Shown piece after piece: positions 57,062-64,000 of a stretch of 64,000 nucleotides of DNA. The notes under the pieces are model-generated. The model ran no database searches and was not told where the DNA came from. It saw nothing but the letters and a program-made list of their open reading frames with translations. This DNA is from Botryosphaeria dothidea (taxonomy: Eukaryota > Ascomycota > Dothideomycetes > Botryosphaeriales > Botryosphaeriaceae). The DNA lies in the NCBI GenBank assembly GCA_011503125.2, contig WWBZ02000022.1:3720001-3784000 (forward strand), given 5' to 3'. Within the stretch, counting starts at the first letter, position 1. Every line of letters begins with the position of its first letter. The position numbers and the translations under genes were made by a program.

Positions 57062-59407
57062 ATGGCGAAAACAAAAGGCCCCGCCAATCCCGCCCGCCAG
57101 TCCTGCACCCAACCGAACCCTCCCTCTACCGCCGCCCTGATCATCTGCAGAAACAAGCACTGGCGCTACATTTCCTCCTTCCACGGTCCCTGGCTGCAGC
57201 TACCGCCCGAAATCCTCGAGTCTCTGGCCCACAGCAACTACCACGCCCCGCGCCCGCACCCCATTGACCCCGCCGTGTTTTACGACCTCGTGAAAATCCG
57301 CAAAGCCGTCGATGAAGCTACCAACCTCGCTGTGCGCGCCACCTCAGGCCTCACCTCTGCCGCCTTGAGCAGTCAAGCCAATGCTGCCAATGGCATCCTC
57401 GGGAGCGCTGCCCAGCTGGGCCTGGGATATGTCGGCGGCGGCCAGAATGCAAAGTTGAGTCGAGAGCGCAAATACCGCATGCGCGAGCTGGCCACCCAGA
57501 AGCTCTCGCACGCCTATCGCCTGGACGAGATAGCCGCAAGCGTGGCCACCATGCAGTCCGCTTCGACCCTTGAGGATGTTGCCCACTTAGTGCTGCAACG
57601 GAGCGGCGCCGATGTCGACGCCAAGTACGTCCATTTTTTCCACGAGAAAATACCCTCTCGCATGATGGTCGAGTACACGCCTTTAGATCCCCTCAACGAA
57701 ATCATCTCCGACCGCCCCAACGACGCATCTCCTCTACGAACCCGGGCCCTGGCGAGACTGTTCAAAGAGGATTACACTGGGGCTGCTAGAGACTTGACAG
57801 ACGGGCTGGCTGTTGCGCGGTACATGCAGCAACAACATAGGGTGGGCAAAGATCAATTGATACTGGCAAAGACGGCAAGAGAGGAGGCCGAGGCGCGCCG
57901 AGCGAACCCTCGGGACTTGAGAGACCAACTGGTGAAAGAGGAAGACCAGCCGAGTAGTTTGGAGACCCAATTGCTGTTCCATCGCGCCGGGGTTTATTTC
58001 ACAATGGCATGTCAGCACGTTCGCGACGCGCTGGCCGGCCTCAAGGCTTTTGAGGCTCAGCGGAAGGCGCAGAAAGATGCACTTGAGCCGGGAGCAGAAC
58101 CGCCGCCACTTTCCTTTGAAGAAAAGGAAGCCCACCGTAACCGTTTAGAGAATAGGAAGCTGGTCAAGACGTATGCAAAACGAGCACTAAGAGACTACAT
58201 AGCCTTCCTCTCACACTTCGACTACACCCCTGGTCTTGATCCCACTATTGCTGAAAACTTTCTCAACAAGGTGAATGATGCCGCCAACGGAGCTAGAAGT
58301 TCCAGGTCGAGTTATCAGCAACGGGTACAAGAATTGACAGGCGCAGCTTCTGAAATGAACGGAGAAACGTCCAACGCACTCATTCCTCGCCAAAGAGAGA
58401 CTGAGCGCAACGCAAATGGGCATGGAACTTGGTCTCTGCCTCCTCCTGAAGTCCACCAAGTCTCCGCCCTCTTTTCTAGTACACCGCCTGCGAGCCTACC
58501 TCCATATCCGCCGCCGCCGCACGCACGCCCCGCCAGCAACAATCCGGCCATCAATGCTTTTGCTGAGTCTCAGGAAGCCATCACTTACCACCCTCTCCTG
58601 ACCGACGCTCTCCACTCGTTGCTGCTCTGCCACGCCCTCGTCCAAACACCACCGACCGAGCTCCGCCGCCACGCCCACAACGTGGCTCGCGTGGCTCGCG
58701 TCTGCGATGGACACCCCATCTTCCTGGCCGCCCGCTCGCCTGCCCGCGCTGATTGGCTCGAGGTCCTCCGCCGCGCCGGGAACTGGATCGAGCTGGGCCA
58801 GAGCTGGGAACAGCTCTGCCGTCCGGCGCCCTTGCCCGGCGCCAGCGGCAACAGCTCGGCCAGCAGCAATAGTGGCAGCAGCAGTAGCAGTAGCACCGAG
58901 TTGCTTCGACCCAGGAGCGGCTCTGCCGGCTCCAGCGCCAAGGAGCCGGAGGCTCAACGCCGCGAGCGCAGGAGGCACGAGGCTATCCTCGACGCCTTGG
59001 CGGATGAGCGCGTCTTCGACGAGGAGTCGTTCCAGCGCGCATTGAAGGCACGGGAACGGCGAGACCGCGAGGACGAGGAGCAGGGCGATGCTGCTCTCAC
59101 CGCCCACCTGGAGCTGGAGCTGGAGCAGGAGGGGCAGCAGCGGCAACAGCCAGAGCAGAAGCGATGGGCCCAAGGGGACGGGAAGGAGTACCCCGTGTCG
59201 ACAGAGAGGGCGGAGGCGATCGCGCGGTGGGTCAGGGAGGCGCCGCTGAGCACGGGTGAGGGGACCAAGAAAAGGAGAGGGAAGAAGGGTGGGAGGAAGA
59301 AGGAGGGAGCGAAGAGTGAGATCAATGAGGGCGTGCAGGCTCTGGAGGGCTTGGATATCAGGGGTCAAGTTGAGGATGAGGGGGTGGGCGGGGAGATCAG
59401 CGAGTAG
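57062..59407 (+). CDS. Conserved fungal protein of unknown function, TPR-like
   Basis: 781-aa protein of a Pezizomycotina family. I recall it from fungal annotations under the label histidine kinase group protein, but I see no kinase H-box or ATP-binding motif. It starts at the ATG at 57062; the frame is open upstream without an ATG. A conserved block begins SCTQPNPPSTAALIICRNKH, with WRYISSFHGPWLQLPPEILE and HPIDPAVFYDLVKIRKAVDE. Helical segments follow (RALARLFKEDYTGAARDLTDG and LLFHRAGVYFTMACQHVRDA) that look like TPR units. TYHPLLTDALHSLLLCHALVQ and VARVCDGHPIFLAARSPARADW come near residue 500-560. The tail has a Ser-rich tract, EDGKEYPVSTERAEAIARWVREAPL-like sequence and a strongly basic patch (KKRRGKKGGRKK) that could be a nuclear signal. 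Single exon. Confidence 0.8.
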   Translation: MAKTKGPANPARQSCTQPNPPSTAALIICRNKHWRYISSFHGPWLQLPPEILESLAHSNYHAPRPHPIDPAVFYDLVKIRKAVDEATNLAVRATSGLTSAALSSQANAANGILGSAAQLGLGYVGGGQNAKLSRERKYRMRELATQKLSHAYRLDEIAASVATMQSASTLEDVAHLVLQRSGADVDAKYVHFFHEKIPSRMMVEYTPLDPLNEIISDRPNDASPLRTRALARLFKEDYTGAARDLTDGLAVARYMQQQHRVGKDQLILAKTAREEAEARRANPRDLRDQLVKEEDQPSSLETQLLFHRAGVYFTMACQHVRDALAGLKAFEAQRKAQKDALEPGAEPPPLSFEEKEAHRNRLENRKLVKTYAKRALRDYIAFLSHFDYTPGLDPTIAENFLNKVNDAANGARSSRSSYQQRVQELTGAASEMNGETSNALIPRQRETERNANGHGTWSLPPPEVHQVSALFSSTPPASLPPYPPPPHARPASNNPAINAFAESQEAITYHPLLTDALHSLLLCHALVQTPPTELRRHAHNVARVARVCDGHPIFLAARSPARADWLEVLRRAGNWIELGQSWEQLCRPAPLPGASGNSSASSNSGSSSSSSTELLRPRSGSAGSSAKEPEAQRRERRRHEAILDALADERVFDEESFQRALKARERRDREDEEQGDAALTAHLELELEQEGQQRQQPEQKRWAQGDGKEYPVSTERAEAIARWVREAPLSTGEGTKKRRGKKGGRKKEGAKSEINEGVQALEGLDIRGQVEDEGVGGEISE

Positions 59408-60760
59408 GGGTAAGGGGTAGGGTGAGGGTGAGAAAGGGGAAACATCTCCAGCCTTACACAGCAGCCGCGGCATGCAAGCTGCTGAGGCACCTTGTGCACA
59501 GGTTCTGAGGCACTCTGGACAGCTGCGCGTGAGGTCCTTACGTGGCTCAGTACGCAATTACGAAGTCAGTCTTGAAACTTGACACTACTGCAACACTTCG
59601 TACATGTTCACATGTATAGATGCCGGATAGCTCTCGAATCGCATCGCCATCCGAGTGTAGCCTTCACCTGTCCGTGCGTGCACGTTGCTTGTAGATGCAA
59701 CAGTTCCTCGTATCCATGCCAAACACTTGAGATTCGCGTCGCCTCTCGTTAACGCCACACGTCTGGGCAAGCGCTCGGAACAGATCTGCGCCGGGTATGG
59801 CGCCTCCCGGACGGAATGGGTAAATACACTGCCCCCGGATCCGAAGAGTCGTCCGACTTTGTCGCGGTAGCGCGTAGGAGATCAGGGCGCGAAACACCTC
59901 TCTCGGATGCAGGCAAGTGTCTTCACCCTCTCCATCGTCTTCTTAGCGCCTCGGCAGGTGAAGCAGGTTTTCGGAAGAAGCAAGAACCGTGTGGTGCATG
60001 TGTTTGGATTGTCTACGAGGGGAAAGATTGCGAGCTGGTGGCTCAGGGACGATGGGATAAGACGTGTGTAAAACGCCCAATCGATCTTTGACACCTTGCG
60101 GGGAGGGGGGCCATTGCATCCGACTGTTAGCGGTGACGCCCTTTAGCAAACTCGCTCTCAAGGGGAGTTCAAGCACTCAAGCATTCATCCGGACGCAAGT
60201 TTATCCAACTTCTAGTGCTAAAGTCACCCAGACGGACGCTTTCACTCACCCTTAGCAGCAGGCTTGATCTGGTCATCTGTAGAAATATCGTATTCGGCAC
60301 TAACCGTCGGTTGCGCTCTGTATTTGCATGTTATGGAGCGTTGTAGAAATGGCTCCACGTTCTAGTCGGCAGTATTACATGACGCCATTGGCATTATCAC
60401 TTCCAATCAGTTTCATGTTGCACTTGTGAGACAAAGAGTTTTGAAGTATTACTCGTTGCAACTCCCGACAGATGAGCCGAGGTCGCAAACATTATATTTC
60501 ATTTCCGCTTCTTGTGTAAAGGAGATCTCTTTTCTAATTCCGGACGCTTTCGCCAGTAATAGCAATAGAAGAAAAGAAGGAGGTACTTTATGTAACAGGG
60601 TAGTCATCAGAAACCTCCTCTTATAGAAGCGTCCGTCATGAGAAAGTGGTGTGCCGAGACGTGGAGAAACGGCAATGCAACAGAGGTGGTATATTTCTTC
60701 CTGTCCGCTTGCTCATCGTCGTAAACTGAAAGAGAGGGAGATGCACACGAAAAGGTGTGC
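59408..60760. other. 1.35-kb convergent intergenic region
   Basis: Between the 3' ends of the 781-aa protein gene and the pepsin gene. It contains repeat copy D. No other recognisable feature. Confidence 0.5.
60162..60240. repeat. Dispersed repeat, copy D
   Basis: GGGGAGTTCAAG (60162-60173) leads into the first core CATTCATCCGGACGCAAG (60182-60199). A second core, GTCACCCAGACGGACGCT, lies at 60223-60240. Same order and similar spacing as copy B. Confidence 0.6.
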
Positions 60761-62171
60761 TTAGTTCTTGGGGGCCATGCCCACCGATTGGTTGCCGCCA
60801 TCGAAGACAACTAGAAAGCTTGTTAGTAAAAATTTCACCAGATTGATTGGAAAAGTTTTGCTAGGAAGAATGTACCGAACTGGGCCTTGAACATGGTATC
60901 GCCATAGATCTGGAGGCTGGAGCCCTGGTTGCCCTGAACACCACCAAAGCAGGTGGTGTTGGCCTGGTCGACAGCAGCGAAGGTAACCTGATCACCAGGA
61001 ATGACGGCCATATAATCACCGACAGCGACGGCAATATCAGGCATCGCGGCATCGCAAGGGTAGACGAAGCCGCCAGCGTTGGGGTCATTGACGGCACCCT
61101 GAACCTTCTTGTAGTAGGCCTCGGCGACGTTGTCGTCGACGAGCAGGAGGGAGGTACCAGTGTCTGTTTTCGAGGTCAGTCACTGAATTGGTAGGTAGTG
61201 CTCTCCAGCGAACTTACCAGCAATGGCGTCGTTGCCAGTGGGGTTGTCCGTCTTCTGGCCATCAACCATAAAAGCCTTGGACGGGAACTGCCAGAAACCC
61301 TGAGAGGTGTTGACGGCAGTGTATGTCAAGGCGCCCTTGAACTTGGCCTGGTCAATGGTACCGAACTCGTAGGTGCCAGTGGTGTCGTTGGTCAAATCAG
61401 CAGTGAAAACGGGCTGCTCAAGGTCAGGCATGATGTTGTCGAAGAAAGTCTTCTGTTGCTGGGGCTGAACAGTGTTGATCTTGCTGAAGGCAAGGCCGAC
61501 AAGACCGTCGGTGTTGGTGTCCTCGACGAACGACTGGGAAACGGCAGTAGCCATCTCAATGGCTTGCTTGGTCACGGTGGCGCCGCCGATGTCGACGGTG
61601 TCAAGACCGACATTACCGGCAGCCCCACTGCCATCTCCGTAGGTGATGAGGAAAGTTGCACCCTGCATCGCCTCAAAGGTCGAGCTGTTGGCCGAGTTAT
61701 ATGCGGTGTGGCCACCAATAGTCTTCTGGGAGAGCTGCGTGCTGAAGACCCAGAGGTCACTGCTGCCAGAGTCGCTGTTTTTACAGTCAGATCATCATTC
61801 TGACGACGTAGGAAGGAACTTTGGAGCTCTTACAAGTCCAGGTTGAGCGTCTGACCGCCGATCTTCACGGGCGACAGAAAGAGAGCCTCGTTCTCCTCGG
61901 GAAGGGCGGCGACCTCGCCGTTCTCGTTGGTAGCATTGGCGGCAAGGGTCTGGTTTCCGGCAACGGCCTTTTGGGGCTTGAAGCCATACTTACGCATGGC
62001 CTTGCGCATGGCACGGGCGCCATCCTTCCTCTTGATCTTCGGGTTAAGGCTGCGGGGGACCTTGAACGAGCGGGGTTTGAGCGTCTTCGTGGTCTTGGAA
62101 GGAGCGGGCCTTGCAAGGGCAACGGCCGCCAAGAGAGCGACAAGAAGGACGAAGACACGGAGAGAGTGCAT
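60761..62171 (-). CDS. Secreted pepsin-like aspartic protease (A1)
   Basis: Acid protease of the penicillopepsin/endothiapepsin group. Exons are 61834-62171, 61218-61774, 60876-61163 and 60761-60810; introns are 59, 54 and 65 bp; 410 aa. A signal peptide (LRVFVLLVALLAAVALA) is followed by a basic propeptide (to about residue 85) rich in Lys and Arg. The first active-site Asp is in LDFDSGSSDLWVF, rebuilt across intron 1. The flap Tyr is in ITYGDGSGA, and the second Asp in DTGTSLLLVDD, rebuilt across intron 2. A Cys pair in the C-lobe (YPCDAA, NTTCFGG) is the usual disulphide. The end VVFDGGNQSVGMAPKN is the family terminus. The first motif has DSG rather than the common DTG. Probably extracellular nutrition. 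Confidence 0.95.
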
Positions 62172-63161
62172 GGTGGATACGCTTGACCGGCAGGCGTGGA
62201 CGAAGGTAGGGGCGAGAGGAGAAGAGAAGATGGACGGAAAGGAAGGTGTGTTGGTGAATTAAAGGTCTTCCAGAGACAAACACGACACCCACCACTGGTG
62301 TACGCTACGAATGGAACAATGGCAAGAGCGAACAGGCAACTGTGAGTGAAGACAAGAAAGAAACACCTCTTGGAGCCAAGACTGCTGGGCACTGATGGCA
62401 GTTTTATAAATCTACAGATCAGCCGTCTAGTTTCGGGAGCAGGGCGCGCCGGGGCCAGGCACGGAAAGCGGCGTCCCATGATGATGTTGGATGCAAAACG
62501 CAGCAGTGGCAGCAGCTGCTTCATTGGGCGCGCTGCGGGCGTGACGAAGACGGCGACGCGGCGGCGGGCAGGCGGTGGAGCAGGCGCCGCAGGCCTCGCG
62601 GGAGCGATCACGCACGCTGATTGCCCCGCGCATGGCGGCGAGACGCGTTGCGTCGAGGCTCGCAGCACATGGTGCGGCAGATGTGCTCGCTAGGCGTGCG
62701 AGGCCTGTCGGAGTCATGCGCGTGGTGTTGTGAAGTGAGCGGCTGAGAGCCGCTTACAGGCGAGCGGGCGCTTGGCCATGGTGGATCATCGCTTGTTACA
62801 GAGTAGGCCCAGGGGCCGCTGTCACTGGCTCTGCGACACACCAACGTCCACGCCTGCGTCGCGCCCGCCTCTTAGCTGGTCGACCTATTGACACGCCGCA
62901 CCTCCCGAGCTAGCCCTGCGCCCGTCCTCCCGTACCAAGCTCCGTCTGTCGCCGCCCGTCCCGCGCCGCAAGGCAATCAGAGCCGCTCTACGCCTCCGCG
63001 CCCTTCTCAGGGAACCCACCTCTCGACCGGCCCCGCGGGTCGCCGCCGCCCCAATCCGGGACGACAGCCGTCTGACATTCCGAGCCCCAGCCAGGCAACC
63101 AGGGCCCGCTCCAGCAAAGCTTGTCCCTCAACCTTCTCGCCCGACGGCTGCAACACCCAGC
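62172..63161. promoter_or_regulatory. 1.0-kb divergent intergenic region
   Basis: Between the divergent starts of the pepsin gene and the 125-aa gene. It is GC-rich in the middle with a C-rich segment at about 62890-63110 that is probably the 5' UTR of the small gene. No further gene called. Confidence 0.45.
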
Positions 63162-63539
63162 ATGGCCCATCCGCACGAGGACGAGACCACCATCACCGCT
63201 CTCCGCACCCAGGTGTTGGCCAACGCCCGCGTGCTGTACAAAGAGCACAAGATGTTCGAGGTCCTCACCTCCAAGGAGCTGGACGGCTCCGAGCTTGTCA
63301 TGCAGCAAAACTGGGCCTACCTCGTCACCTTCCCCCACGACGCACGCGCCCTGATCCTCAGCTGCAGCGAGCCGTGTGAAACCCGCGAGGAGGCCCTGCG
63401 CTCGCTGCTCGACGACGTCGAGGCCGAGATGGGCGAGATGATTACCAAGGAGCTCAAGGACCAGAAGATTCCCATCGAGCGGAGGCGCCGCCGCAGGGAC
63501 CGCCTGGTCGAGCAGAGCCGTCTGGCTCGTTCCGCATGA
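63162..63539 (+). CDS. Small conserved-looking protein of unknown function
   Basis: Intronless 125-aa protein with good coding character. It has ordered hydrophobic spacing, VLTSKELDGSELVMQQNWAY, VTFPHDARALILSC and a C-terminal acidic helix (REEALRSLLDDVEAEMGEMI) followed by a very basic helix (IERRRRRRDRLVEQSRLARS). There is no signal peptide or membrane segment. I do not recognise a named domain. The ATG at 63162 is preceded by a CA-rich leader (CAACACCCAGC) that suits a fungal start context. Confidence 0.7.
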   Translation: MAHPHEDETTITALRTQVLANARVLYKEHKMFEVLTSKELDGSELVMQQNWAYLVTFPHDARALILSCSEPCETREEALRSLLDDVEAEMGEMITKELKDQKIPIERRRRRRDRLVEQSRLARSA

Positions 63540-64000
63540 GCGTGAAGAAAACTTCTCATGCTCCGGATTGAACAAACAGGAAACTGAACAAATGGTGCTC
63601 GGCATTTCCTGACATCCTCTCGTCATCATGTTGAAACTCAGCGCCTCTTGAGGCCGTATTTCCAGTTCCTAGCTGCGGATCAAACTCTCTTGACACTGGG
63701 CGTCGTCCATTTCCGGTAGTTGATGGTGGCGTTGAGGGAAATTGCACCCGTTTTGATATGCTTAGGGGTAGGGGTCAGTGTGATTGCCCGCTGGATATCG
63801 TCGGAGGGCCTTTTTTCCTATTTCATTATGCATTGGGTTGGTAGAGTGGGGCATCAACTGGGGTGATGGGAGATTTCATATGCATATCTGGATAATGGTG
63901 CGGTGGGCGGCTAGGTCGAGTCTTCATTGAAAACCCTCGTCTGGATTGTCAAAACCTCTTTTCCTGTCTTTTCCATGCGAGCTTCGCTGTTCGGCGTCTT
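63540..64000. other. Right-edge intergenic sequence
   Basis: Should contain the 3' UTR of the small gene. T-rich near 63810. Nothing else recognised before the window ends. Confidence 0.5.

Noticed and set aside
58496..59557. 353-codon minus-strand frame
   Set aside because: Leu/Pro-rich shadow of the 781-aa protein gene.
61198..61803. 201-codon plus-strand frame
   Set aside because: Antisense shadow of exon 2 of the aspartic protease.

Overview
The window is nuclear DNA of a filamentous ascomycete (Pezizomycotina). Protein-coding genes lie on both strands. They are split by short introns, mostly 45-150 bp with GTAAGT/GTATGT-type donors. The gene set is typical of filamentous fungi: DCL1-type Dicer, hamartin, GT15 mannosyltransferase, secreted pepsin, GMC oxidoreductase, P450. 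A dothideomycete is my best guess, but nothing in the sequence proves the class. No CRISPR array, tRNA, rRNA or intact transposon was seen.

Layout, left to right: a GMC oxidoreductase (5' part only, runs off the left edge); a 3-kb gap; hamartin/TSC1 (-); a 2.7-kb gap; TAP42 (-), divergent from Dicer-like DCL1 (+); an AT-richer segment with a decayed cytochrome P450; a GT15 mannosyltransferase (-), divergent from the mRNA decay factor PAT1 (+); U2 snRNP A' (-); SUMO protease ULP1 (-); VPS15 (-), divergent from ALG2 (+); an OTU cysteine protease (-), divergent from D-amino-acid oxidase (+); the NEDD8 E1 subunit ULA1 (-), divergent from ribose-5-phosphate isomerase (+); a 3-kb gap; a GNAT acetyltransferase (+); an MFS transporter (-), divergent from a 781-aa fungal protein of unknown function (+); a pepsin-like protease (-), divergent from a 125-aa orphan (+).

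Most genes are single-copy housekeeping genes. Three functional themes recur. Nutrient and TOR/PI3K signalling: TSC1, TAP42, VPS15. Ubiquitin-like modifiers: ULP1, ULA1, OTU protease. RNA metabolism: DCL1, PAT1, U2A'. Protein glycosylation is represented by ALG2 and GT15. I see no metabolic gene cluster; the neighbourhoods look like ordinary fungal gene order with shared divergent promoters.

The most notable observations are: a P450 pseudogene with two independent lesions and a GC-AG intron; a four-copy dispersed intergenic repeat with a doubled core motif; a possible TATA-driven spliced non-coding transcript between PAT1 and U2A'; a likely mitochondrial presequence on ribose-5-phosphate isomerase; and several conserved proteins without a known function. 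Splice sites were placed by eye from consensus and by restoring conserved protein motifs. For every complete intact gene the exon lengths sum to a whole number of codons.
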